Shown here: piece by piece, positions 15,966 to 25,137 of the stretch | Layout: each line of letters begins with the position of its first letter | How positions within the stretch are numbered: position 1 is the stretch's first letter | From: UMGS1889 sp964540575 | GTDB lineage: Bacteria; Bacillota; Clostridia; Oscillospirales; Ruminococcaceae | NCBI GenBank assembly: GCA_964540575.1 | Contig: CAZINI010000010.1 | Location: 1 to 64,000 of the forward strand | Length of the DNA: 64,000 nt | Direction of reading: 5' to 3' | Program-made: the position numbers and the translations under genes | Notes under the pieces: generated by a model | Database searches by the model: none | What the model was told of the DNA's origin: nothing | Seen by the model: only the letters and a program-made list of their open reading frames with translations

Positions 15966-16307
15966 ATGCCCACACAAAAAAGAAATAAACAAAAACTTAT
16001 ATATTTTTCTCCCGAAGAATGGAGAATTGTTTGCAAAAGAGCAGCTGACGTTCATATGAAACCCGGAACATTTATACAAACGATCGCTGTGCAAGGTGAA
16101 ATCAAAAAATACGATATGGCAGCACTGAACAATCTGAGGATGTCGTTCAATCGCATCGGAGTGGAGCTTAACCAGATCGCAAGAGTTGCAAACAGCACAC
16201 AGTCTGTTTATCAAAAAGACATTGAGGATATGCAGAAACAGATGGAATACTTCCGTAAGGTAATGGACAATTATCTTGTCGAATTGAAGCCAACTATTAT
16301 TTTATGA
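15966..16307 (+). CDS. mobC: MobC-like relaxosome protein
   Basis: A 113-residue protein with an N-terminal ribbon-helix-helix-like segment (LIYFSPEEWRIVCKRAADVHM) and the MobC motif region MSFNRIGVELNQIARVANS at about 60-78. MobC proteins bind oriT, help melt DNA and recruit the relaxase. The ATG at 15966 has AAGGAGATG upstream; an earlier in-frame start at 15915 falls inside the oriT hairpins and is rejected. The relaxase starts 9 bp after its stop. Confidence 0.85.
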   Translation: MPTQKRNKQKLIYFSPEEWRIVCKRAADVHMKPGTFIQTIAVQGEIKKYDMAALNNLRMSFNRIGVELNQIARVANSTQSVYQKDIEDMQKQMEYFRKVMDNYLVELKPTIIL

Positions 16308-16316
16308 GGTAGGAAT

Positions 16317-17777
16317 ATGCCGATAATTAAACACGTTGCTGTCCGAAAGCACCCGCTGAAGCTTTTGCAGTATATTACAAGAGGGGATAAGACCGACCAA
16401 GCAAAATATGTGACGGGGCTGAATTGTACAGCCGAAGTGCAAAGTGCGTATCAGGAGCTTGCGGCAACCTTTGAATGTTTCTCACAGGAGCGGTTTTATA
16501 AAAAGTCGCTGAATGAACAAAGTGAGGAAAACAATGAGAAAGTTTCAAAAGAGAAAATTCGGCTGCACCATTATATCCAATCTTTCAAGCCCGGTGAGGT
16601 TACGCCCGAAGAAGCTCACGAGATAGGAATTGAATGGGCGAAGCGGGTGTTCGGCAATAATCATCAGGTGTTGGTGAGTACGCATATCGACAGGGGACAC
16701 ATACATAATCATTTCGCAGTTTCCGCTTATGATCTGGAAGGCAAGCATTGGATAGACAATAAAGCGACTCTCAGGCATTGTTGGAAGATTTCCAACGATA
16801 TTGCTTTGGAACACGGACTTAGCATTGTAGAAAATGAGAAATATAAAGCCAATCATAAATACGGAGAATGGCTTGCAAGAAAGAACGGCATATCGTGGAA
16901 GCAAAAGCTTTGTGACGATATTGACCGCTTGATTTTGCAAGACGAAGTGAGGAGTGTTGATGATTTGGCTGAACAGCTTCGCAAGCTTGGATATGTCGTA
17001 AATCACGGAAAGCATATTTCTGTTAAAGCATCTAAAAACCGAAAAGCAGTCAGAACGCTTCGGCTGGGTGACGGCTATGGTATAGAGGAACTGCAATATC
17101 GCATAGAGCATAAAAATCAGGAAATGTCACTTGCAGCTGTAATGAAGTATGATGGTATTCAGAGAGAGTACGCACTTTGCTTGCGGCAGTTGCAGATTAT
17201 GGTTTTCAGGAAATCTGAAAATCATTTGAAGGCTTCTTTTTCGGATTTAAGAAAAAATTCGGAACTGCTCAGTTTCCTTACCGAAAGAAATATTCGGTCT
17301 GTAACGGAATTTGAAAATCTGGTAAATGAAACAGCCGAAAAATCCGATGAACTTTCCAAAAAGAAGAAACAACTTGCTTCGGAAATTGAGAAAGAAGAAC
17401 AATTTCTTGCGATTGCCGAAAAGTATGCCGAGATAAATTCAAAAGAAAAACCTTCGCCCTCCGATATAAAGGAATTGATGGAAATGAAGAAAAAGCTTCC
17501 GGCGGGATTTTCCGATTTATCCAATATTGAAGCACATAAGAAAAAGCTTACAGAGCTGAAATCTCAATTTGCTGTGACAGCGGAAAATTTTGAAATAGTA
17601 AATGCTGAGAAGAAAGAGTACGGCAGCTATTATCAAAATTATCTGCGGCAGATGCAAAGCGATTATGACATCCTGCTGGAAAAAGCTCGGGCAGAACAGA
17701 AAGCACTTGAAGAACAAAGGGCGGAAAAAGCTGAACTGGATATGGAAGATGAAAATCGAAGGAAGCGGGATAGGTAA
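16317..17777 (+). CDS. Relaxase / mobilisation nuclease (MOBP type)
   Basis: Nicks the transfer origin and pilots the single strand to the recipient. The N-terminal nuclease domain (res 1-240) contains the histidine motif HIDRGHIHNHF (~122-132) and the N-terminal YITRGDK segment near 19, where the nicking Tyr is expected. The C-terminal 250 residues are a Lys/Glu-rich coiled coil. It is 486 residues, fitting the PF03432 family. It is directly after mobC, and the oriT candidate is immediately upstream. GAGGTAGG precedes the ATG. Confidence 0.9.
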   Translation: MPIIKHVAVRKHPLKLLQYITRGDKTDQAKYVTGLNCTAEVQSAYQELAATFECFSQERFYKKSLNEQSEENNEKVSKEKIRLHHYIQSFKPGEVTPEEAHEIGIEWAKRVFGNNHQVLVSTHIDRGHIHNHFAVSAYDLEGKHWIDNKATLRHCWKISNDIALEHGLSIVENEKYKANHKYGEWLARKNGISWKQKLCDDIDRLILQDEVRSVDDLAEQLRKLGYVVNHGKHISVKASKNRKAVRTLRLGDGYGIEELQYRIEHKNQEMSLAAVMKYDGIQREYALCLRQLQIMVFRKSENHLKASFSDLRKNSELLSFLTERNIRSVTEFENLVNETAEKSDELSKKKKQLASEIEKEEQFLAIAEKYAEINSKEKPSPSDIKELMEMKKKLPAGFSDLSNIEAHKKKLTELKSQFAVTAENFEIVNAEKKEYGSYYQNYLRQMQSDYDILLEKARAEQKALEEQRAEKAELDMEDENRRKRDR

Positions 17778-17798
17778 TATAAAGAGAGGTGTGAAAAA

Positions 17799-18098
17799 AT
17801 GCAGAACACAGCAAATAATCTGACCGAAACCGATTGGATCAACATAGCATTGAAGCTTATGCATAAATACAAAAAAGAGCAGCATACATTTCCGCACCCG
17901 GCAGAGGAAAACTTAAAGTCTTGGACGGGAGAGTCTTGCCGTGGAATTGCCGAACAGATAAAAACTCATAGTGCTTCGGATAATGACTTTGGTGTCCTGT
18001 CAATGGAATGTGCGATCCTTATTTTGAACAAGCTCGCAGATAATATGAAAGCTGATGAAACGCTTGAAGAGTATTTTCAGAGAAATGCAGTGAATTGA
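17799..18098 (+). CDS. Hypothetical protein, 99 aa
   Basis: A soluble 99-residue protein with AGAGAGGTG upstream. No recognised domain. It is 21 bp after the relaxase, in the same direction, and probably in the same transcript. Confidence 0.55.
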   Translation: MQNTANNLTETDWINIALKLMHKYKKEQHTFPHPAEENLKSWTGESCRGIAEQIKTHSASDNDFGVLSMECAILILNKLADNMKADETLEEYFQRNAVN

Positions 18099-18122
18099 AA
18101 AATTCAGAAGGGAGAATAGTCT

Positions 18123-18839
18123 ATGGTAGATAATAAGATAGGTTTCCTTAATGCTGATGATATGGTTATTCTAAATGAATGTCTGACAGATGATAATTGT
18201 GATAACGCTATTGTCAGAGTATCTAATGATGAGTCTGATAAAGATTTAGACTTTTTGACAAAACAAATATTAATGCGTTCCGATCTTTTCCGCATTAATG
18301 ATACAGAAAGGTTTATAAAGATTTTAAGAATACTAGAAGAATGTTGGTACGATTATAAACTGCCATTTCAAGAGTTAATTATTATACCGATACTTAAAAA
18401 ACAACTTGAAAAGGAAATCGGAATGGAACGTAATCAAGTAATATACGAGGTTGATTATCGAACGGGTACCGTAAACGAAAGAGTTTTTCAGAAGATAAGC
18501 GACGTTAATAAATTTGACTTAACATTTAAATGTAAGGGCGGAATATATGTAAGCTTCGAAGCGGCTGCAAAAAATTATCAGGACGCAGAAAAACTACTTG
18601 CTATTCGGATGGAAAAAGAACATAAATTATTGGCACATATTTTAGGACAAGACATTGCCGACAAACTGATTAATACAAAAGAATATCATTGTGCCCGTTT
18701 GCAGATGGGCGTTCCTTATATCGAAGATGGAATGAAATTAATTATAAAGAGAATCCTCCGCAATAAGAGGGAGGAAAAGGAGATTGAAGAAGAAAACGAA
18801 CGTTATCGTTCAGAAATACAGCAGATAATAGAGTCGTGA
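18123..18839 (+). CDS. Hypothetical protein, 238 aa
   Basis: A soluble, charged protein starting with GGGAGAATAG upstream of its ATG. The middle part (YEVDYRTGTVNE) and the C-terminal helix (RNKREEKEIEEENERYRSEI) have no recognised family. It is in the accessory block after the relaxase; the following gene starts within a few bases. Confidence 0.55.
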   Translation: MVDNKIGFLNADDMVILNECLTDDNCDNAIVRVSNDESDKDLDFLTKQILMRSDLFRINDTERFIKILRILEECWYDYKLPFQELIIIPILKKQLEKEIGMERNQVIYEVDYRTGTVNERVFQKISDVNKFDLTFKCKGGIYVSFEAAAKNYQDAEKLLAIRMEKEHKLLAHILGQDIADKLINTKEYHCARLQMGVPYIEDGMKLIIKRILRNKREEKEIEEENERYRSEIQQIIES

Positions 18840-18854
18840 ATGGAAGGATATATT

Positions 18855-19397
18855 ATGGCAATTATGGATAATGAAAAAATGCGTGATTATAATCAGCAGT
18901 TGGTTATGGAAATAGTGGATTTGTTCCCTAAGAGCAAAAAAGTAACGGTAATTCAGAAGAGCAATAACGTTACCGTGAAGGTTAATGGCAGTAGTGCGAC
19001 TGTCATATTATATGTCAATGAGAATATCAATATTTTCTGCAAAGTATTTACTGTTAATTTTCAAGGAGTAGCCTCATCGTACTGTTACTTTGACCATAAG
19101 GACTATCAAAACGGCAGAAAGCTTGATTTGCGGTCTTATCGCACCAGAACAGTTAAAGTAATCAGATACCTTATCAGCGAAGCTGTGAATATGACTTACT
19201 GTCCCGAATGGCGTAAAAGAATGACCCCGAGCAATGCTACCAAAACGGAGTTTGATACATACGGATTGTATGGCTGCTGGGAGGGCAGATTTTTGGAAGA
19301 GCATAATTACAACGATGAAGATAAAATAGCTGAGTGGATAGATAGGTGTACAAATCCCAAAACGGAGCTTGAACGCCGTAAGCTTAGCGGGGAATAA
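18855..19397 (+). CDS. Hypothetical protein, 180 aa
   Basis: The start at 18855 (MAIMDNEK) is chosen because GGAAGGA lies 6 nt upstream; the ATG at 18840 has no ribosome binding site. Two beta-rich stretches (VTVIQKSNNVTVKVNGSSAT, then VILYVNENINIFCKVF) precede a helical C-terminus. No family recognised. Confidence 0.55.
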   Translation: MAIMDNEKMRDYNQQLVMEIVDLFPKSKKVTVIQKSNNVTVKVNGSSATVILYVNENINIFCKVFTVNFQGVASSYCYFDHKDYQNGRKLDLRSYRTRTVKVIRYLISEAVNMTYCPEWRKRMTPSNATKTEFDTYGLYGCWEGRFLEEHNYNDEDKIAEWIDRCTNPKTELERRKLSGE

Positions 19398-19410
19398 GAA
19401 AGGAAATCAT

Positions 19411-19698
19411 ATGATATTAAATGAAGAAGTAATGGCAAGAGAAAAAATGAAAGCTTTTTTTCAGAAGCCGCAGGGAACTATGTTTTCCAGAATTGAAATT
19501 TGCAATTATGAGAATAAGCCTGCGATAGTGATTTCATTTTGGAATAATCGAAATCCGATCGCATTCCGAATGGAAGCAGCGGAGTATTTCACAGCTGATG
19601 AGCTTGTCGAAATATTCAAAATTCAAACATTCAGAGGTGGAGAAATACGGGACGATTGGTACGATATATTCAGTCAATGGATAGAGCGGATACCATAA
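19411..19698 (+). CDS. Hypothetical protein, 95 aa
   Basis: The ATG at 19411 has AGAAAGGAAAT upstream. The sequence IVISFWNNRNPIAFRMEAAEYFTADELVEIF suggests a small alpha/beta fold. It has no recognised family and lies directly before the DnaQ-like exonuclease gene. Confidence 0.5.
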   Translation: MILNEEVMAREKMKAFFQKPQGTMFSRIEICNYENKPAIVISFWNNRNPIAFRMEAAEYFTADELVEIFKIQTFRGGEIRDDWYDIFSQWIERIP

Positions 19699-19719
19699 TG
19701 AACTTGAAAGGAGCAGAAA

Positions 19720-20634
19720 ATGAGAAGTGAAAATTGGAATAACTGCACATCGACTGTAAGGACAAACTTCCATACTGACTTGAAGTGCCAAACAGAAAGA
19801 CAATGGGCGAAACAGGGCTATCTGAAAAATGATGCGGATTGTGGCAAGAAACTGTGGGTAAATCAATATTGCCGAACACAATCACTCTATCTGTTTGCCG
19901 ACGAGGTGCATAAGGCATCTGATGAAGAAGTCAGAGCCTACTTTGCCCCGGAACGTGAACGCAGGAACGCTATTCGGAGAAAACGCCGAGCAGAAGCAAA
20001 ACAGCAGCGTATCTTTGAAGAGAACCGAAAGAAAGTGTTCCGGAAAAGAGAACAGGCGGCAGCCGAAACTGTGCTGCAACGCACACCGGATGGTAAACGC
20101 ACCATAGTCATAGATACAGAAACAACAGGACTTGATAGCAGCTCAGACGAGATTTTACAGTTATCTATCATTGACGAACAGGGAAGCACCCTTTTCAATG
20201 CTTATTTCAAGCCTATCACTGCTACCGAGTGGAAAGCTGCGGAACGTGTAAACGGCATTTCTCCGCAAATGGTGGCTGATTGTGAGGACATTTATGATTA
20301 TTTCGGCGAGATACAGCAGATTTTGTACGATGCAGATATAATCGTCGGATATAATACGGAGTTTGACCTTAATTTCCTTGTAAATTGTGGCTTTGAGCTG
20401 AGTGAGGACACGATAACAGTTGATGTTATGCGGGAATTTGCACCGATATATGGAGAATGGAGCGAGGATAGGCAGGATTACAAGTGGCAGAAGCTCACCA
20501 CCTGTGCGGAATATTATGGATATGATTGGAAAAAGTCAGAAAAAGCACACAATTCTCTTGGTGACTGCTTTGCAACTCTTTTCTGCTATACAAAAATAAG
20601 AGAGCAAGAACAAGCAAATAAAAAAGAAATCTGA
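19720..20634 (+). CDS. DnaQ-like 3'-5' exonuclease (DEDDh)
   Basis: A 304-residue protein with a basic helical N-terminus (res 60-120, Arg/Lys rich) followed by an RNase T/DnaQ exonuclease domain. Catalytic residues appear intact: DTETTG (~131), DLNFL in GYNTEFDLNFL (~215) and the HNSLGD motif (~277). It would trim 3' ends of DNA or RNA, perhaps during transfer replication or DNA repair. AAGGAGC precedes the ATG. A degenerate relative lies 5 kb downstream at 25138. Confidence 0.85.
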   Translation: MRSENWNNCTSTVRTNFHTDLKCQTERQWAKQGYLKNDADCGKKLWVNQYCRTQSLYLFADEVHKASDEEVRAYFAPERERRNAIRRKRRAEAKQQRIFEENRKKVFRKREQAAAETVLQRTPDGKRTIVIDTETTGLDSSSDEILQLSIIDEQGSTLFNAYFKPITATEWKAAERVNGISPQMVADCEDIYDYFGEIQQILYDADIIVGYNTEFDLNFLVNCGFELSEDTITVDVMREFAPIYGEWSEDRQDYKWQKLTTCAEYYGYDWKKSEKAHNSLGDCFATLFCYTKIREQEQANKKEI

Positions 20635-20648
20635 AGGGAACCTATATT

Positions 20649-20903
20649 ATGAAACAGAAGTATATTGATAGGCTTATTAGCGGCAGGACAGCAGGCGAGG
20701 ACTTTATGTATTTTCTTCGCAAGCTCCCCGATGAGCTTGATGTTTATTTGGCTTTGCAGGATATATTTGATAATACGGAGGAAAATGGAGCGGATTGGGC
20801 AACTAGGCAGTTCCAGCAGATCGCTAAACAGTATCTGAGTGATGATGCGGAATTTATGAGGTTGATTAATGAAGATGAAAAGAATAGCTCTGCACGACAG
20901 TGA
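20649..20903 (+). CDS. Hypothetical protein, 84 aa
   Basis: A small acidic protein with GAAGGGAACC upstream. It overlaps the start of the radical SAM gene by 35 bp, so translation is likely coupled. No family recognised. Confidence 0.55.
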   Translation: MKQKYIDRLISGRTAGEDFMYFLRKLPDELDVYLALQDIFDNTEENGADWATRQFQQIAKQYLSDDAEFMRLINEDEKNSSARQ

Positions 20904-21840
20904 ACAGGAATACATATCACATAAAACTTTTCCGAATTATGCGTTGATGAAAATATCCGCATATCATAAATCGCAAGGAGATACCGTTGAATGGTGGCTG
21001 CCGTTATTGCAATATGACATAGTGTATTCCAGCAAGATATTCGATTTCACTCCCGAAAATCCCTATTTGCCGCCTGATACTATAAAAGGCGGGACGGGCT
21101 ATGATGTACACTCTGTTCTCCCGCCGGAAATAGATGATATGTTTCCCGATTACAGCATTTATCCCGAATGTGATTATGCGATAGGATTTATAACAAGAGG
21201 TTGTCCGAACAAATGCCGATGGTGTGTCGTTCCCGAAAAAGAGGGTAATATAAAGCCTTATAGGGAATGGCGGCAGCTTATACGATCCGACAGCGACAAG
21301 CTGGTACTTATGGATAACAATATTCTTGCAAGCGACTTCGGCATAGCACAGCTTGAGAATATGATTGGCAGCGGATATAAAATCGACCTGAATCAGGGAA
21401 TGGACGCACGTCTTGTGACCGATGAAATAGCGGAGATACTGTCAAAGCTTTCTTGGATAAGGCATATTCGCTTTAGCTGTGACAGTATTCCTCAGATAGA
21501 TGCTATTATTTCGGCAGCGGAAAAGCTTATGAAATATGGAGTCCGTCCTTACAGGCTGTTTGTTTATCTGCTTGTCACAAAGGATATTGATAATGCTGCA
21601 TATCGTGTTGAGCAATTAAAAAGGCTTACGGGCATTAATATCTATGCTCAGGCGGAGCGGAACACAAGAATGAATATCATTCCAAATGCAGAACAGCTTG
21701 AATTTGCTCAAAGATATGTTTACAGCGGGCGTTTCAGGCAGGAAACTTGGTATGAATACCGGGAAAGGATTTTTATAAAGAAATTCCCCAGTGGGGAAAT
21801 CATAAGGAGTGGTCAGTATGACAATAAAAGAATTCTGTGA
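20869..21840 (+). CDS. Radical SAM protein with B12-binding-like N-terminus
   Basis: A 323-residue protein. The 4Fe-4S/SAM motif CPNKCRWC is at about residues 112-119, preceded by GFITRG. The N-terminus (FPNYALMKISAYHKSQGD) resembles the truncated cobalamin-binding segment of B12-type radical SAM enzymes. Related genes occur on phages and ICEs; the reaction is unknown. The 3' end contains one copy of the 17-bp palindrome in frame (FPSGE) and overlaps the start of the DUF4116 gene by 23 bp. The start is uncertain between ATG 20869 and 20875. Confidence 0.75.
   Translation: MKMKRIALHDSEQEYISHKTFPNYALMKISAYHKSQGDTVEWWLPLLQYDIVYSSKIFDFTPENPYLPPDTIKGGTGYDVHSVLPPEIDDMFPDYSIYPECDYAIGFITRGCPNKCRWCVVPEKEGNIKPYREWRQLIRSDSDKLVLMDNNILASDFGIAQLENMIGSGYKIDLNQGMDARLVTDEIAEILSKLSWIRHIRFSCDSIPQIDAIISAAEKLMKYGVRPYRLFVYLLVTKDIDNAAYRVEQLKRLTGINIYAQAERNTRMNIIPNAEQLEFAQRYVYSGRFRQETWYEYRERIFIKKFPSGEIIRSGQYDNKRIL
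21783..21799. repeat. 17-bp palindrome, copy 2 (loop AGT)
   Basis: ATTCCCC-AGT-GGGGAAA (last base differs). It is inside the 3' end of the radical SAM gene and 18 nt upstream of the DUF4116 gene start at 21818. Confidence 0.8.
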
Positions 21841-23122
21841 GAAATACAATAAGGACGAGAAGAATGTTCGTGCAAAGGTTTTTCGCTATAAGAACGAGCT
21901 GAAAGACCACATAAGCAAAACGCCGTACACAAAAACATTGAACCTTGATGATTATGCGGTGGAGTTTTTGCTTGAAGATCGGAGAGGTCGGTATAATCAA
22001 GATATTCCCGAACAGCCGACAGAGGAAGATACAACTGTGCGTCCGAACGATGTGGATATGTTTCCTCATTGGAGTGCGGAGAAGAAGCGGAGAGTAATGG
22101 ATATATGCTTTCGAGAGGTAAAAAAATATTGGTACAGCTTGCGGTACATACCCGATGAATTTAAAACATATGAGCTATGCAAATATGCGGTTGAGAATCA
22201 GGGTCTTGCTTTGGAATATGTGCCTAAGTGGTTTGTTACGCAAGAAATATGCGATATAGCGGTGAAGGAAAACGGTATTGCATTGGCGTATGTTCCCGAA
22301 AAATATATGACCAAAGAAATGGTTAAAATTGCTTTTGATAACTGTGCGAGTATGCAAAAGCGAGTAAAAAGGTATATGATGACTATTGATGAAATGGACG
22401 CAGACGACCATCTGCTCAAATATGTACCCGACAGATTTATTGATAAAGATATATGTCTGAAAGCACTTGTTTACTGTGCAAGCAATGCACAATACATTCC
22501 GCCAAAATATATGGAAGATGAAGCAATGATTTCCGAAGCAAATAAGGATATTGTAAGCAGGAAATATATACCTAAATGGTATTGGACAAAGGAGCACGTT
22601 ATCGAAACCATAAAGAAATACACTGACGATAAAAGATTTAACGGGCTGGTAGGAATTCCGAGAGAAGCTTTTGATTATGATTTCTATCTGGAGCTGATAG
22701 AATCCAAGCTGATAAATCCCGAAGATGTATATCAGAGTGAATATTATTCGGAAATATTGAGTGCTTCGGAAAAGAACAGTATTCGTCAGATCGACATTGA
22801 TAGGTATAATCGTTCCGAGGAATTATATGGTCTTGTTCAGAAGGACTCGAACAATATCAGACTTATCCCGCTTGATGATGAAAGATATGAAACATATGCT
22901 ACATTGGCAGTATGCAAATGCGGAGAAACTCTGAAATACATACCCGTTGAAAGGCGTGACTTTGATTTGTGTAGAGCTGCTATAGAAGATGATCCGAATG
23001 CGATGCGGTATGTTCCCGATGAATTTAAGGAACAGATAGTGGAGGAAATCAAGCATCGTACAAATTGGCTCAGATATTTGTTTGACGATGGGTATTTCTC
23101 GGATATTTTATCTGAGATGTAA
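21818..23122 (+). CDS. DUF4116-repeat protein (large)
   Basis: A 434-residue protein. The N-terminal 60 residues (MTIKEFCEKYNKDEKNVRAKVF) look like a small helix-turn-helix. The rest is a series of ~25- to 45-residue repeats with a YVP/YIP core (LRYIPDEFKT, LEYVPKWFVT, LAYVPEKYMT, LKYVPDRFID, AQYIPPKYME and so on) typical of DUF4116. The repeats likely stack as a helical solenoid for protein binding. The start is ATG 21818 (AAGGAGTG upstream), not the GTG at 21809. A second DUF4116 gene lies 1 kb downstream. Confidence 0.8.
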   Translation: MTIKEFCEKYNKDEKNVRAKVFRYKNELKDHISKTPYTKTLNLDDYAVEFLLEDRRGRYNQDIPEQPTEEDTTVRPNDVDMFPHWSAEKKRRVMDICFREVKKYWYSLRYIPDEFKTYELCKYAVENQGLALEYVPKWFVTQEICDIAVKENGIALAYVPEKYMTKEMVKIAFDNCASMQKRVKRYMMTIDEMDADDHLLKYVPDRFIDKDICLKALVYCASNAQYIPPKYMEDEAMISEANKDIVSRKYIPKWYWTKEHVIETIKKYTDDKRFNGLVGIPREAFDYDFYLELIESKLINPEDVYQSEYYSEILSASEKNSIRQIDIDRYNRSEELYGLVQKDSNNIRLIPLDDERYETYATLAVCKCGETLKYIPVERRDFDLCRAAIEDDPNAMRYVPDEFKEQIVEEIKHRTNWLRYLFDDGYFSDILSEM

Positions 23123-23128
23123 TGAAAA

Positions 23129-23145
23129 ATTCCCCACCGGGGAAT
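23129..23145. repeat. 17-bp palindrome, copy 3 (loop ACC)
   Basis: ATTCCCC-ACC-GGGGAAT, intergenic, ending 17 nt before the ATG at 23163 and just before its GAGAGGAAGG ribosome binding site. Confidence 0.9.
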
Positions 23146-23162
23146 TGGAGAGGAAGGTCATT

Positions 23163-23609
23163 ATGAATAACATTGAAGAACTGTACAAATTTCATAAAAA
23201 TGTGGTATTATGGGTAGAGGAGATGATACTGAGAAATGAACTTCGGCTGCGTGATGTTCCCGGTGAAATACGGCGAACATCAAAGCTGATTTACATAGCG
23301 GCATTTAGGGCAAGCAGAAGTGTATCCTGCTTTAGGTTTATTTCTGATTTGCAGGTGCTCTGTGAAGATATTGCTCTTCTGCCCGATACCGATAAAAAAA
23401 GAAAATCGGAACTGATAGCTCTTCTCAGTGATACTCTCCAATTAAGTGATTATAAGGGTGATGAACGCTTTGAAGCTTTTAAAAAGGATATGGACGAAGA
23501 TGTTTTGCGAGAATTGCACAGCTATGAATATGCTCACGGAAAGCAATTGCAAGCTATGCTCAGAGAATACCGAACTAAAAATGGAATTAAGGGAATTTCA
23601 AAAGGTTGA
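23163..23609 (+). CDS. Hypothetical protein, 148 aa
   Basis: The ATG at 23163 has GAGGAAGG upstream; an in-frame start at 23082 would read through the palindrome and is rejected. The protein is helical (KFHKNVVLWVEEMI, VRDVPGEIRR-like) with no recognised family. It overlaps the start of the next gene. Confidence 0.55.
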   Translation: MNNIEELYKFHKNVVLWVEEMILRNELRLRDVPGEIRRTSKLIYIAAFRASRSVSCFRFISDLQVLCEDIALLPDTDKKRKSELIALLSDTLQLSDYKGDERFEAFKKDMDEDVLRELHSYEYAHGKQLQAMLREYRTKNGIKGISKG

Positions 23610-24036
23610 AGGTCTTAACGAAACTTCTGAACAGATATTATGTATTCGGACACATTGCAATAATCACATTTGTATAACCGCAGCGGCGAAATATGATTAT
23701 AAAAATGCTGTTTCGGCGATAGATTTCAAGCTTTACAAATTGGACAATTTCGGTGATATTTCACAGGCTTGCATTGGAAGGTCATTCTGCAAAATTAACG
23801 GAAGTGTTTTCTGCATTGCCGATATTGGCATTGAGGAGCAATATCGTAATAACGGTTACGGTTCATTGCTTCTGTCGGAAATCATTAAATATGCAGAGCA
23901 ACTTAATGTGACGAAAATAAAGGGAAGAGTCTATTATGGTGATGTTAAAGAAAATGAAGCTAAAGATCGGCTTTATCATTTTTATGAAGAGCACGGCTTT
24001 GTTATAGATGAAGGAAGGCTGACCTTATGTCTGTGA
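23581..24036 (+). CDS. GNAT family N-acetyltransferase
   Basis: About 151 residues from the ATG at 23581, overlapping the previous gene by 29 bp. The acetyl-CoA binding motif is EEQYRNNGYGSLLLSEIIKY (~res 82-101), preceded by the ADIGI strand, and the C-terminus has HFYEEHGFVID. Substrate unknown. The upstream in-frame extension to 23446 lies inside the previous gene's coding region and is probably not translated. Confidence 0.75.
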   Translation: MELREFQKVEGLNETSEQILCIRTHCNNHICITAAAKYDYKNAVSAIDFKLYKLDNFGDISQACIGRSFCKINGSVFCIADIGIEEQYRNNGYGSLLLSEIIKYAEQLNVTKIKGRVYYGDVKENEAKDRLYHFYEEHGFVIDEGRLTLCL

Positions 24037-24046
24037 CAAAATAAAA

Positions 24047-24063
24047 ATTCCCCACCGGGGAAC
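24047..24063. repeat. 17-bp palindrome, copy 4 (loop ACC)
   Basis: ATTCCCC-ACC-GGGGAAC (last base differs), intergenic, ending 18 nt before the ATG at 24082. Confidence 0.85.
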
Positions 24064-24081
24064 AGAAAGGAAACTGTGAAA

Positions 24082-25119
24082 ATGGAAAACCTTGATAAAA
24101 TCTACGAAATCTGTATAAAACATCTGGAGGAATATCCAAGTGCGATAGAGTATGTCCCAGAACAGTATCTGACCGAGGAGCTGTGCATAGCAGCGTTAAA
24201 TAGTAAACGGATGCGTTGGGGTTACGAAGCAAAGGAAATATGGGAGCATATACCGATGGACAAGCTTACTCCGAAAGTATGTGAAGCTGCTGCTTGCAAT
24301 AACAAGTATACGCTGGAGCATATTCCCGACAGCTGCAAAACATCAAAGGTGTTCTTTGAAGCGGTAAGAAGCTTTGGATATTTGCTGAAGGTCGTTCCGA
24401 TAGCTTTTCACAGCAAGGAAATGTACATAAATTCCGTTTCGCAGAACGGCGGCAATCTTGAATATGTACCCGCAGAGAAACGTTCGGAGGAGATTTGCAA
24501 GGCTGCTTTCAATGCCAAGTATAACGGAGGAGCGGCGGTTGAATTTATCCCGGATAAGTATCTGACAGAAGATATGTGCCTTTCGGCTGTTTGCTCCGAC
24601 GGAAAGCTGCTTGATGTTATCCCTACACATTACAAAACAGCCGAGATGTGTTTATCCGCATTGAAGCACAGCAGTTGGGTGACAATATGTGGGAACAGCA
24701 AATCAGCTGATAAGGCATTTTCTGATTATGTCAAGAAACATATCCCCGCAAAGGTGTCCGAGGAAGTATGTGAACGCTTTAATGAATACTTATCTTGGAT
24801 CAACAAAGATAAAAATCAGGAAAACGAATGGAGAAGGCTTGTATCGGAAAATCCTCTTTACATAAAGAACATTCCCGAAGAAAAGAGGAGCAGCAATATA
24901 TGCGAAATAGCAATAAAGCAGGAAGGACTTACGTTGAAATACGTTCCCGAAAGGTATAGGAGCTTGCTTTATTGCCAATGGGCAGTGCTGAATAATCCCG
25001 ATGCTCTTTTATATGTTCCCGAAGAAATGCGAAAAGAGGTGATAACTTATGTTAAGGAAAGCTGTCAGTATGTAGGCGTTCTGTTTGGAAACAGCCCTTA
25101 CAAAGAATACTTTTTATGA
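24082..25119 (+). CDS. DUF4116-repeat protein (small)
   Basis: About 345 residues (a GTG at 24076 is an alternative start two codons earlier). It is built from YVP/IP repeats: IEYVPEQYLT, WEHIPMDKLT, LEHIPDSCKT, LEYVPAEKRS, VEFIPDKYLT, IKNIPEEKRS, LKYVPERYRS and LLYVPEEMRK, with Cys-Ala-Ala helices between them. This is the DUF4116 solenoid pattern. It is a paralogue of the larger protein at 21818 without its N-terminal domain. Confidence 0.8.
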   Translation: MENLDKIYEICIKHLEEYPSAIEYVPEQYLTEELCIAALNSKRMRWGYEAKEIWEHIPMDKLTPKVCEAAACNNKYTLEHIPDSCKTSKVFFEAVRSFGYLLKVVPIAFHSKEMYINSVSQNGGNLEYVPAEKRSEEICKAAFNAKYNGGAAVEFIPDKYLTEDMCLSAVCSDGKLLDVIPTHYKTAEMCLSALKHSSWVTICGNSKSADKAFSDYVKKHIPAKVSEEVCERFNEYLSWINKDKNQENEWRRLVSENPLYIKNIPEEKRSSNICEIAIKQEGLTLKYVPERYRSLLYCQWAVLNNPDALLYVPEEMRKEVITYVKESCQYVGVLFGNSPYKEYFL

Positions 25120-25137
25120 TAATGGAAGGTGAATGAT

